DNA from: an uncultured Collinsella sp.
Lineage (GTDB): Bacteria; Actinomycetota; Coriobacteriia; Coriobacteriales; Coriobacteriaceae
Direction: 5' to 3'
Assembly: GCA_900555955.1 (NCBI GenBank)
Contig: USNA01000008.1
Location: forward strand, 1-13,080
Length of the DNA stretch: 13,080 nucleotides
The first letter of the stretch is position 1, and each line of letters begins with the position of its first letter. Positions 6,841 to 13,080 of this stretch are shown here, piece by piece. The translations under genes were made by a program, and so were the position numbers. Under the pieces are notes generated by a model. That model was given only the letters and a program-made list of their open reading frames with translations. It did not search any database and was not told where the DNA came from.

Positions 6841-8406
6841 ATGACACCTGCGCGCTTTGAAATCGGGCAAAAGCATAAGCAGGAGAACGAGGCGGGTTCC
6901 AAGGCTAGTTGGAACACGCCTCGTTCCGATTCACGGCCAACGATGAGTTATCCCTCGCGCATGGCCCTAGCTTTTGCCCTGACATCGCTCATGACGGTAT
7001 TGGTGCTGGTGGGCGTAGTCTCCGTTGTATGGGGCACGGTTTTTACGGATTACACGCGCTCCAATATTGTCGAAATCGCCAATTCCGCTGCCGATAAGTT
7101 GGCAACGTCATATGAGGAAAACGGTTCTTGGACTGCGGGCGAGCTGCGCACGGTCGCGACATCGAGTTTGGTGTCCGACGATCTGGGCATGCAGGTTGTC
7201 AATAAAAAGGGCGTCATCGTCTACGACGACTCGTGGCCCTCGGCAAGCGCTACTGCCGATGTGCGCGAAAATCAGGCGACGACCGACGATACGAGCGGAA
7301 AGAGGGCGTCGCACAGCCCAGTCTCGTCTGCTCCCACCGATTCCAATAGTGTTGCCAACGTTGAGATCGTGACGTCCTCCGGCGAGCACGTGGGTCAGGT
7401 CAAATTGTGGGCGGTTGGCTCCGATGCCCTGCTCACCAGGGCAGACTCAGCATTCAGAGAGAAGACCTTTAACGCCATGGCCCTTGCCGCGGTTGTGGCC
7501 GTCTGCATCTCGGTCGTTATCGGAGCGCTCGTGTCGCGCATGCTCACCAAGCCGATTCATCGTATTACCAGCACCGCCAAGCAGATTCGCGATGGCGACC
7601 TGTCCGCTCGTACGGGCTTGCGCGGCGATGATGAAATCGATCAGCTGGGAGAGACCTTCGACGAGATGGCCACCTCACTCGAGAAGGATATGAAGCACGA
7701 GAAGCGCCTGACCTCTGATGTTGCCCACGAGCTGCGCACGCCGCTCATGGCCATGCTTGCGACGGTCGAGGCCATGCAAGACGGTGTGTATCCCACCGAC
7801 GACGAACACCTGGAGACAGTCGCATCCGAGACGCGTCGTCTGGCCCGTCTGGTGCAGCAGATGCTCGACCTGTCGCGCATGGAAAACAGCACCGCGCCGC
7901 TCAACCTGGAGCCGGTGGATATGGTGCCGTTTGTGCGTTCGATTGTGAACGGCCAGGAGCGCCTGTTCGCCGACCGTGACCTTCGTCTTCGCTTTGCAGA
8001 TGAAACTCAGGGGCATGACGATGTCGTCGAGGCCGATCCCGATATGATCACGCAATGCGTCATCAACCTCATGAGTAATGCCATGCGCTATACCCCCGAG
8101 GGCGGATGGGTCGTGGTGTCGGTGCTCAGTGACCGTAAACACGTCGATATTGCGGTCTCGGACACGGGCATTGGAATCGCCAAGGAAGACCTGTCGCGTA
8201 TTTTCGGACGTTTTTGGCGTGCCGACGCCAGTCGCGCCCGCGAGGCGGGCGGCCTGGGCGTGGGCCTCGCCGTGACCAAGCAGATTGTCGAGCGTCATCA
8301 TGGCTACATATCCGTGGAGTCGGAGCTTGGAAAGGGTACGACTTTTACGATTCATCTGCCTCGCGAGCACACGGCGGACGCGGCATCTACTACAATGGAG
8401 CACTAG
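6841..8406 (+). CDS. Sensor histidine kinase
   Basis: A 521-aa membrane kinase, the probable partner of the regulator just upstream. Starting at ATG 6841 (weak AGGG upstream), it has a polar 40-residue leader, a membrane helix at about 41-66, an extracytoplasmic Ser/Thr-rich domain of about 140 residues, a second helix (about 210-234), HAMP (about 235-287) and a HisKA domain with phosphoacceptor His296 in DVAHELRTPL. The HATPase domain shows the N box (NLMSNAMRY, Asn409/Asn413), G1 (SDTGIGI, Asp441) and G2 (GGLGVGLAV, 470-478). All catalytic boxes are intact. The leader overlaps an 18-bp inverted repeat, and later starts at 6943 or 6961 would exclude it, but neither has a good ribosome binding site. 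The stimulus is unknown; the extracytoplasmic part is not a recognised sensor fold. Confidence 0.94.
   Translation: MTPARFEIGQKHKQENEAGSKASWNTPRSDSRPTMSYPSRMALAFALTSLMTVLVLVGVVSVVWGTVFTDYTRSNIVEIANSAADKLATSYEENGSWTAGELRTVATSSLVSDDLGMQVVNKKGVIVYDDSWPSASATADVRENQATTDDTSGKRASHSPVSSAPTDSNSVANVEIVTSSGEHVGQVKLWAVGSDALLTRADSAFREKTFNAMALAAVVAVCISVVIGALVSRMLTKPIHRITSTAKQIRDGDLSARTGLRGDDEIDQLGETFDEMATSLEKDMKHEKRLTSDVAHELRTPLMAMLATVEAMQDGVYPTDDEHLETVASETRRLARLVQQMLDLSRMENSTAPLNLEPVDMVPFVRSIVNGQERLFADRDLRLRFADETQGHDDVVEADPDMITQCVINLMSNAMRYTPEGGWVVVSVLSDRKHVDIAVSDTGIGIAKEDLSRIFGRFWRADASRAREAGGLGVGLAVTKQIVERHHGYISVESELGKGTTFTIHLPREHTADAASTTMEH
6885..6926. repeat. 18-bp inverted repeat at the kinase 5' end
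   Basis: The arms 6885-6902 and 6909-6926 (left begins GAACGAGGCG, right ends CGCCTCGTTC) are reverse complements at 17 of 18 positions, with loop GGCTAG. It lies inside the predicted N-terminal leader of the kinase and before its first membrane helix. No T tract follows. In mRNA it would form a very stable hairpin that could lower kinase translation relative to the regulator. Confidence 0.85.
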
Positions 8407-8515
8407 CTTTTCGCTATTCGGTGAAGGAGGGGTTTCGTCCCTGCCGCTCCGAGTTTGCGAAAACGTGCGGGGAAGAACCCGCATTACTGTCGTATTTAGG
8501 TAAGGAGTGACTCAC

Positions 8516-9403
8516 GTGACAACGATGGAGCGTCGTCCGGATTCCCGTGGCAAGGTTCGTGATATCTATGATGCCGGTGAAAACCTGCTGATGGTCGCCA
8601 CCGACCGCATTTCTGCGTTCGACTTCATTCTTCCCGACGAGATTCCGTTTAAGGGAGAGGTGCTCAACCGCATCTCGGCATTCTGGTTCGATAAGTTTGC
8701 CGACATCGTCCCCAACCACCTCGTCTCCATCGACCCGGCGGATTTCCCCGAGGAGTTTGCCGAGTATCGTGACTACCTCGCAGGCCGCGCCATGCTGGTC
8801 AAGAAGGCCCAGACGATTCCTATCGAGTGCATCGTCCGCGGCTATCTGACCGGTTCGGGCAAGAAGACCTATGACGAGAACGGCACCGTCTGCGGCATTC
8901 AGCTGCCCGAGGGTCTGACCGAGGCCTCCAAGCTTCCCGAGCCGCTGTTCACGCCGTCCACGAAGGCCGAGATCGGCGACCACGACGAGAACATTTCGTT
9001 CGAGCGTTGCTGCGAGATCGTGGGTGAGGACATTGCCACGCAGATTCGCGACCTGTCTCTCAAGATTTACAAGGCCGCTGCTGAGTATGCCGCGACTCGA
9101 GGCATCATCATCGCCGACACCAAGTTCGAGTTCGGTGTCATCGATGGCAAGGTTACGCTGATCGACGAGTGCCTCACGCCCGACTCCAGCCGTTTCTGGC
9201 CCGCCGCCAGCTACGAGGAGGGCAAGATTCAGCCTAGCTACGACAAACAATTCGTCCGCAATTGGCTCAAAGCCAACTGGGATATGACGGGGGAGACCCC
9301 GCACCTGCCCGCCGAGGTCATCGATGGCACGTCCGAGCGCTATCGCGAGGCCTTCCAGATCATCACGGGCTCCCAGTTCATAAGCATGAAGGAGAACGCA
9401 TAA
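8516..9403 (+). CDS. purC: Phosphoribosylaminoimidazole-succinocarboxamide (SAICAR) synthase
   Basis: Cytoplasmic ATP-dependent enzyme that joins aspartate to CAIR in de novo purine synthesis, giving the SAICAR that PurB then cleaves. GTG at 8516 is chosen because AAGGAG (8502-8507) is 8 nt upstream; GTG at 8507 overlaps that site and ATG at 8525 is farther. The 295-aa length corresponds to the longer ADE1-like form rather than the roughly 240-aa Bacillus form. Both family signatures are present: IPIECIVRGYLTGS and IIADTKFEFG. GKVRDIYD near the N-terminus and ATDRISAFD are the expected nucleotide-binding region. A short GC hairpin (TGCGGG/CCCGCA, 8465-8482) lies in the 109-bp gap after the kinase. 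The next gene begins directly after its stop codon. Confidence 0.97.
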   Translation: MTTMERRPDSRGKVRDIYDAGENLLMVATDRISAFDFILPDEIPFKGEVLNRISAFWFDKFADIVPNHLVSIDPADFPEEFAEYRDYLAGRAMLVKKAQTIPIECIVRGYLTGSGKKTYDENGTVCGIQLPEGLTEASKLPEPLFTPSTKAEIGDHDENISFERCCEIVGEDIATQIRDLSLKIYKAAAEYAATRGIIIADTKFEFGVIDGKVTLIDECLTPDSSRFWPAASYEEGKIQPSYDKQFVRNWLKANWDMTGETPHLPAEVIDGTSERYREAFQIITGSQFISMKENA

Positions 9404-9979
9404 GTGAGTACCCGTAGCGCCACGAACAAGCGCACGCAATCCCACGAAGTTACCGGGGTTGCGCGCAAGTCCGCCGCATCTGCTAAACCCGCCCGCCAGG
9501 CAGCGAGCTCCGTTCGCGTCGTGCCGGCATCATCCAAGGCACGCCGCAAGGAGCTCGAGAAGGGCGAAAACCTGGAAGGTCTTTCCAAGGAGGAAAAGCG
9601 CGCCCGCAAGGCCAAACAGCGCGCCCGCGAGGATCGTATCTACACGGTGTCGAATATTCTCCTCAAGCAGGATGGGGACTACACCAAGCGTCGCCGTATT
9701 TGGTGGGCTGTGCTCGCTATCGGCATGGTGCTCGTCGTGGCAATTTGGGCTTCGCTCTACTTCGCTCCCGGCGGCACGGTGTCCAGTCCTGTTCAGATGG
9801 TCGGCATTGTTTTGTCCTATGTCATCATCCTGGGTGACTTTATCTACGACTTCGTTCGTATTCGTCCCCTGCGCAACATGTACCGCACGCAGGCCGAGGG
9901 CATGTCCGAGAACAAGCTCAACGCTCTTATCGAGCGCTCGGCTGCCGAGGAGGACAAGAAGGACTCCAAGAAGAAGTAG
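9404..9979 (+). CDS. Small conserved-type membrane protein with basic N-terminal tail
   Basis: A 191-aa protein of unknown function. The GTG at 9404 abuts the purC stop and has AAGGAG (9389-9394) inside the purC end, indicating co-expression with purC. Residues 1-98 are hydrophilic, rich in Ala, Lys and Arg, with a charged helical stretch (ELEKGENLEGLSKEEKRARK, 50-69) that could be a short coiled coil. Two membrane helices follow (about 99-121 and 130-151), joined by a short loop, then a charged tail ending in a Lys-rich stretch. With both ends so basic, a hairpin with N- and C-termini in the cytoplasm is likely. No enzymatic motif is visible. A strong terminator follows, closing the purC transcription unit. 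Confidence 0.85.
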   Translation: MSTRSATNKRTQSHEVTGVARKSAASAKPARQAASSVRVVPASSKARRKELEKGENLEGLSKEEKRARKAKQRAREDRIYTVSNILLKQDGDYTKRRRIWWAVLAIGMVLVVAIWASLYFAPGGTVSSPVQMVGIVLSYVIILGDFIYDFVRIRPLRNMYRTQAEGMSENKLNALIERSAAEEDKKDSKKK

Positions 9980-10009
9980 CGTTTGTATCCATACATATCG
10001 CTAAGATAT

Positions 10010-10040
10010 AAGGCGCGTCGTTTTTGCGGCGCGCCTTTTT
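10010..10040 (+). terminator. Rho-independent terminator after the purC unit
   Basis: AAGGCGCGTCG (10010-10020) pairs with CGGCGCGCCTT (10027-10037) over 11 positions with one T-G pair and loop TTTTTG, and the run of T continues to 10040. This is the clearest terminator in the window. Confidence 0.9.
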
Positions 10041-10068
10041 ACTGTTCTATAGATAGATGGAGTGGCAC

Positions 10069-11349
10069 ATGATTCGAGCTGCCCTGACGGTCGAAGAAGC
10101 TCTGGAGGGCATGAAGGCCCTGGAGCCCAAGATTAAAAACTATGCGCGCCTGGTTGTCCGCAAGGGCGTAAACGTCAAGCCCGGCCAGGAGGTTGTCGTT
10201 CAGTCTCCGGTCGAGTGCGCACCCTTTGCCCGCGTGGTGGTCGCGGAGGCTTATGCCGCCGGCGCTGGCCACGTGACGGTCATTTGGGCCGATGATGCCG
10301 TGACAAGGCTTGCGTACGAGCATGTCGATAAAAGCTATTTTGAGCAGACGCCCGAGTGGAAGCGCCTGCAGCTGGATTCCCTGGCCCAGGACGGTGCCTG
10401 CTTTATCTTTATCGAGGGTGCGGACCCTGCCGCCCTTAAGGGCATCGATCCCGCTAAGCCTGCTGCAGCTTCTAAGGCAAGGAATACGCAGTGCAAGGTT
10501 TTCCGCCGTGGACTGGACTACAACATCAACCCGTGGTGCATCGCCGGCGCGCCGGTCGTGGCTTGGGCGCGCGAGGTGTTCCCGGGAGACGCCGATGGGG
10601 TTGCAATCTATAAGCTGTGGAATGCGATTCTGCACACCGCTCGCGCCGATGGCCAGGACCCGGAGAGCGACTGGGAGCTTCATGACGCGGCGTTCGAAAA
10701 GAATTTGCACTTTCTGAACGACAATCGTTTTGACTGCCTGCATTACACCGCGGCAAATGGAACCGATCTGACGATTGGCATGACGAAAGGTCACGAGTGG
10801 GCCGGCGGCAAGGGCAAGACGCCCGATGGGCACCCCTTCTTCCCCAACATTCCCACCGAGGAAGTATTCACCTCGCCCGATCGCATGCGCGCTGACGGTA
10901 TCGTGTACTCGGCCATGCCGCTCATCCACCACGGCAATAAAGTCGACGATTTTTGGATTAAGTTCGAGGGCGGCCGCGTGGTGGACTACGACGCCCGCGT
11001 GGGCAAGGCAACGCTCGCAAGTATCATCGATACTGACGAGGGCGCTGCTCACCTGGGAGAGGTCGCGCTCATTTCCAAGAATACGCCGATTCGCGAAAGT
11101 GGCGTACTGTTCTACGATACGCTGTATGACGAGAACGCTAGCTGCCATCTCGCGCTAGGTGTCGGTTTCCCCGAATGCATCGAGGGTGGGTATGGCATGT
11201 CCAAGGAGGAGCTCCTGGAGCATGGCGTTAACGTCTCGAGCACGCACGTCGATTTTATGATCGGCACGGACGACATCGATATTACGGGCATTACGCCTGA
11301 TGGACGTGAAGTTGTGATTTTCCAGAACGGCCAATGGAGTTGGGAATAG
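10069..11349 (+). CDS. M29-family metallo-aminopeptidase
   Basis: A 426-aa cytoplasmic aminopeptidase of the AmpS/AmpT (peptidase M29) family that removes N-terminal residues from peptides using two metal ions. The frame also has an ATG at 10057 but with no ribosome binding site; ATG at 10069 follows GGAG by 6 nt and is preferred. Conserved metal-site regions are seen in order: FPNIPTEEVFTSP (Glu264/265), GAAHLGEVAL (Glu331), YDENASCHLALG (Glu355 and His360) and STHVDFMIG (His393, Asp395), matching the spacing of the known family ligands as I recall it. The length is typical (about 410-420). It lies alone between the purC-unit terminator and tRNA-Lys and appears intact. Confidence 0.94.
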   Translation: MIRAALTVEEALEGMKALEPKIKNYARLVVRKGVNVKPGQEVVVQSPVECAPFARVVVAEAYAAGAGHVTVIWADDAVTRLAYEHVDKSYFEQTPEWKRLQLDSLAQDGACFIFIEGADPAALKGIDPAKPAAASKARNTQCKVFRRGLDYNINPWCIAGAPVVAWAREVFPGDADGVAIYKLWNAILHTARADGQDPESDWELHDAAFEKNLHFLNDNRFDCLHYTAANGTDLTIGMTKGHEWAGGKGKTPDGHPFFPNIPTEEVFTSPDRMRADGIVYSAMPLIHHGNKVDDFWIKFEGGRVVDYDARVGKATLASIIDTDEGAAHLGEVALISKNTPIRESGVLFYDTLYDENASCHLALGVGFPECIEGGYGMSKEELLEHGVNVSSTHVDFMIGTDDIDITGITPDGREVVIFQNGQWSWE

Positions 11350-11368
11350 TCCCAGACCGTGGTACAAT
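11340..11368 (+). promoter_or_regulatory. Promoter of tRNA-Lys
   Basis: TTGGGA (11340-11345) and TACAAT (11363-11368) are separated by exactly 17 bp, and the tRNA begins 10 bp after the -10 box. The -35 box overlaps the last codons of the aminopeptidase gene. GGTACAATG is identical to the sequence before purB. Confidence 0.7.
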
Positions 11369-11377
11369 GCCACCCAC

Positions 11378-11453
11378 GGGCCGTTAGCTCAGCTGGCAGA
11401 GCAGGGGACTTTTAATCCCAAGGTCCAGGGTTCGAACCCCTGACGGCCCACCA
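11378..11453 (+). tRNA. tRNA-Lys (anticodon TTT), CCA encoded
   Basis: A complete 76-nt cloverleaf. The acceptor arms GGGCCGT (11378-11384) and ACGGCCC (11443-11449) pair over 7 bp, followed by discriminator A and encoded CCA. The D arm is GCTC/GAGC, the anticodon loop CTTTTAA gives anticodon TTT (11411-11413), and the T arm is CAGGG-TTCGAAC-CCCTG. The outermost anticodon-stem pair is a G-A mismatch. The 3' end is partly duplicated 176 bp downstream. Confidence 0.97.
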
Positions 11454-11461
11454 TAGAAAAG

Positions 11462-11492
11462 AAAGCGATCGACTCCGGTTGGTCGCTTTTTT
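11462..11492 (+). terminator. Rho-independent terminator of tRNA-Lys
   Basis: AAAGCGATCGAC (11462-11473) pairs with GTTGGTCGCTTT (11478-11489) with two G-U-type pairs around TCCG, followed by more T (to 11492). It is the first part of a 59-bp unit repeated at 12745-12803. Confidence 0.88.
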
Positions 11493-11520
11493 GTTGCCGC
11501 GGCACGGGTTCGAACCCGAA
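11462..11520. repeat. 59-bp direct repeat, copy 1 (terminator plus T-arm-like palindrome)
   Basis: This unit comprises the tRNA terminator, a short spacer and the palindrome GGGTTCGAACCC (11506-11517), ending CGAA. It aligns without gaps to 12745-12803 with 54 of 59 positions identical. The palindrome also occurs in the real tRNA T arm (11428-11439), but here the flanks do not form a proper T stem. Confidence 0.85.
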
Positions 11521-11537
11521 AGGGCGCGGAGCTGAGT

Positions 11538-11608
11538 AAACGCGTGAGCGTTTGCCAGCGCAGCGCGCAAGGCGCGAAAGCGCCGCAGCGGCCGCCTGCG
11601 GAGCAGGC
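11538..11608. repeat. Three tandem perfect hairpins in a GC-rich block
   Basis: Three exact stem-loops follow one another: AAACGC-GTGA-GCGTTT (11538-11553), GGCGC-GAAA-GCGCC (11571-11584, with a stable GNRA tetraloop) and GCCTGC-GGA-GCAGGC (11594-11608). The block lies between the 59-bp repeat and a partial copy of the tRNA-Lys 3' end. It contains no ORF of interest. It might be a structured RNA, a replication or transfer site, or a folded insertion. Confidence 0.7.
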
Positions 11609-11609
11609 T

Positions 11610-11628
11610 GAACCCCTGACGGCCCACC
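11610..11628 (+). repeat. Partial duplicate of the tRNA-Lys 3' end
   Basis: GAACCCCTGACGGCCCACC is identical to 11434-11452, the 3' part of the T loop, T stem and acceptor arm of tRNA-Lys through CC of CCA. The 5' part of a tRNA is absent, so it is not a functional gene. A 19-bp copy of a tRNA 3' end is the usual footprint of site-specific integration, and traX starts 19 bp after it. Confidence 0.85.
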
Positions 11629-11646
11629 CAAAGGAAGGAAAACGAA

Positions 11647-12444
11647 ATGAAAACAGATAGATACGGAATTAGCGGCAGCACATTAAAGATAATAGCAGCC
11701 ATCTCGATGGTTCTCGATCATGTAAGCAGGATCGTCCTGACCAATGGAATCATGACTCACGCATCGTACAATCAGATATCAGACGAACAATGGGCGATTC
11801 TAAGCGAGGCTTCGGATGTGCTTCATGTTCTTGGCAGAATTGCATTTCCCTTATTTTGCTTTTTGATAGTTGAGGGATTTTTGCATACTCATGACATAAA
11901 GAAGTACCTGCGAAATATGCTTGTCTTTGCAATCATTGCGGAGCCCATATACGATTTCGTTCAAACCGGGCAGTTATTTGACCTTCGGCAACAAAATGTT
12001 ATGTGTGAGCTCCTGCTTTCCTTGGTCTTTTTGATTGTTCTGGAAAAGATACAAAGTCTTTCAAAATGGAAGAGGCACATCGCAGAAATTGCTCTGATTG
12101 TTTTGACGGCACTGGCAGCTGAATACACTAAACTAGATGGCGGTGTGTATGGCATTCTGCTTGTGGCTGCGTTCTATTTATTCCACGACAACAAGGCCAA
12201 GATGTTCTTTGCTGCAGTATGCGCAGTGTTCCTTTCGTCGTGCCATATAGTTGGCGGCGGATTTGAGTTTGCTACAGCTAATGTATTAAATCCTGATGTT
12301 GCCGCCGCGGTCGTTTCGTTGCTGCTTATCAATCTTTATAATGGCAAGCGAGGGCTGAAGCTGAATTATTTCTTCTACATTTTCTATCCGGCACATCTTG
12401 CTCTGCTTTATGGTGTCTCACTTATTGTTTTGAACTGTCTTTAA
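11647..12444 (+). CDS. TraX family integral membrane protein
   Basis: A 265-aa polytopic membrane protein. It matches the TraX family, named from the F-plasmid protein that N-acetylates pilin, and related to the acyltransferase-3-like membrane proteins. Family-typical stretches are LKIIAAISMVLDHVSR at the N-terminus, LGRIAFPLFCFLIVEGF (near residues 60-80), the AEPIYDF segment and YNGKRGLKLNYFFYIFYPAHL near the C-terminus. About eight hydrophobic helices are seen. AAGGAAGG precedes the ATG. Its codons (AAA, ATA, GCA, TTA) and lower GC differ from the genes to its left, consistent with transfer. Chromosomal TraX homologues in gut Gram-positives occur without pilus genes, and none are visible here, so the substrate is unknown. 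It appears full length. Confidence 0.9.
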   Translation: MKTDRYGISGSTLKIIAAISMVLDHVSRIVLTNGIMTHASYNQISDEQWAILSEASDVLHVLGRIAFPLFCFLIVEGFLHTHDIKKYLRNMLVFAIIAEPIYDFVQTGQLFDLRQQNVMCELLLSLVFLIVLEKIQSLSKWKRHIAEIALIVLTALAAEYTKLDGGVYGILLVAAFYLFHDNKAKMFFAAVCAVFLSSCHIVGGGFEFATANVLNPDVAAAVVSLLLINLYNGKRGLKLNYFFYIFYPAHLALLYGVSLIVLNCL

Positions 12445-12744
12445 AAACTCTCAAACAAGTCTCTGAAAGCAGAAACAAATTGACCCTAAGACTGCTTGTG
12501 AATTTCCGGAAGACCTGAGAGATGTGAGGATAGACAACGAGGGCTGCAGAAAGATGCTTCTCAGTTATCTGGCGGATCGACGTATCTGTATGAGGATCAC
12601 TTCCACACACTCATTAATAACAGTGATAAACACGGCAGATCCTCAAAACATGAGGCTGCGGAGGTCGAACGATGCTTCGAAAGCATGAATGGCAGCGAGA
12701 AAATGAGTTCGGAAACACCCTCTAGATGCTCCAGCATAGAATTG

Positions 12745-12803
12745 AAAGCGATCAACTTCGGTTGGTCGCTTTTTTGTTGCCGGTGTACGGGTTCGAACCC
12801 GAA
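12745..12803. repeat. 59-bp direct repeat, copy 2 (terminator plus T-arm-like palindrome)
   Basis: Ungapped match to 11462-11520 with five substitutions, including intact stem pairing AAAGCGATCAAC/GTTGGTCGCTTT around TTCG, the T run, and GGGTTCGAACCC (12789-12800). No tRNA or gene directly precedes it, so the terminator here appears orphaned. Together with copy 1 it brackets the traX segment. Confidence 0.85.
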
Positions 12804-12970
12804 CTTCTCTATATATAAGAACGCTTGGCGAACAAAACCTGCCTTTTACCGACGGGAAACAAATAGCTGATGCTTTTGGAGTAAAGTGGCGCACCAGAGA
12901 TGACCGATGCCTTAACACCTATAAACCAGCTGGTCATCGCCAATATCAGAAGCTGCTGCTTCGAATACGG

Positions 12971-12995
12971 CCTCAGTGAAGCAACTGAGGGTTCT
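12971..12995 (+). terminator. Weak terminator-like hairpin
   Basis: CCTCAGT (12971-12977) and ACTGAGG (12984-12990) pair perfectly around GAAGCA, followed by the mildly T-rich GTTCTATTC. No obvious gene ends here; the 35-codon frame at 12900-13007 runs through it. Confidence 0.35.
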
Positions 12996-13080
12996 ATTCA
13001 TTTGTGAACAAAATATGGAGTGCATGATTCCCGCCCCCGGGGCCCCTCCGGTCTGGCAATATATCTCCTTGCCGCGCGGC

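Larger units (their letters stand above)
12445..13080. other. AT-richer region after traX without a recognised gene
   Basis: About 640 bp with no convincing coding gene. Two overlapping + strand frames are open across parts of 12480-12870, but neither has a good start signal nor a recognisable motif, and one reads through the repeat's terminator. A 35-codon frame from ATG 12900 to TGA 13005-13007 lacks a clear ribosome binding site. The features that can be supported are the second 59-bp repeat, a small hairpin (ATGCTT/AAGCAT, 12672-12686) and a terminator-like stem near 12971. A GC-rich palindrome, CCCCCGGGGCCCC, lies at 13036-13048. The region may hold decayed mobile DNA. Confidence 0.6.

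Noticed and set aside
11506..11517. T-arm-like GGGTTCGAACCC as a second tRNA
   Set aside because: The flanking bases do not pair as a T stem and no acceptor, D or anticodon arms surround it. The same is true of 12789-12800.
11389..11702. Minus-strand open frames containing GRQGFEPWTLGLK-like peptides
   Set aside because: These are antisense translations of the tRNA-Lys gene, its terminator and the hairpin block, a well-known type of spurious ORF. They have no ribosome binding site.
12685..12870. 61-codon + strand frame across the second 59-bp repeat
   Set aside because: It translates the terminator stem and T run; it looks like noise rather than a gene.
12900..13007. 35-codon + strand frame after traX
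   Set aside because: There is no clear ribosome binding site, no recognisable motif, and it runs through a terminator-like hairpin; too little to call a gene.
1..13080. CRISPR array, riboswitch, defence system or integrase
   Set aside because: No regularly spaced repeats, no recognisable riboswitch aptamer, and no recombinase, nuclease or defence motifs were found in the frames read.

Overview
The window looks like chromosomal DNA from a high-GC Gram-positive anaerobe of the Coriobacteriia, most probably Collinsella or a close relative. This is inferred from GC- and GAC-rich codon use, GTG starts behind strong AAGGAG sites, the Tat/lipobox lipoprotein, a small TSCPD-domain protein and the overall style of the intergenic DNA. 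No rRNA or species-defining marker is present, so the genus is a judgement.

Layout, left to right, all genes on the + strand. 1-248 is intergenic with two hairpins and the purB promoter region. purB (249-1595) encodes adenylosuccinate lyase and ends in a clear rho-independent terminator. A two-gene operon follows (1734-4366): a stand-alone extracytoplasmic solute-binding protein overlapping by ATGA a membrane-bound diguanylate cyclase. A second pair (4480-5954) joins a TSCPD-domain protein to a Tat-exported lipoprotein through a TAATG overlap. A two-component system (6107-8406) comes next: an OmpR/PhoB-type regulator with an altered acidic pocket, then its histidine kinase, with an 18-bp inverted repeat at the kinase's 5' end. 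purC (8516-9403) is followed immediately by a small two-helix membrane protein (9404-9979) and a strong terminator. An M29 aminopeptidase (10069-11349) precedes tRNA-Lys(TTT) (11378-11453).

Downstream of the tRNA the character changes. A terminator, a partial copy of the tRNA 3' end, three tandem perfect hairpins, an AT-richer traX-like gene (11647-12444) and about 640 bp of AT-richer DNA without a recognisable gene lie in succession. A 59-bp unit (terminator plus a palindrome resembling a T-arm) occurs both before and after traX, 1283 bp apart. This is best read as accessory DNA at a tRNA integration hotspot, probably the scar of one or more insertions. No integrase is visible here.

Functionally, the left 11.3 kb is ordinary core and signalling DNA: two purine genes (AIR/SAICAR and adenylosuccinate steps), c-di-GMP signalling, a two-component system and peptide degradation. 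The most unusual points are the split solute-binding protein/cyclase pair, the Gly in the regulator's acidic pocket, the regulator/kinase-junction hairpin and the tRNA-Lys downstream structure. I did not see a clearly new defence or mobile system.
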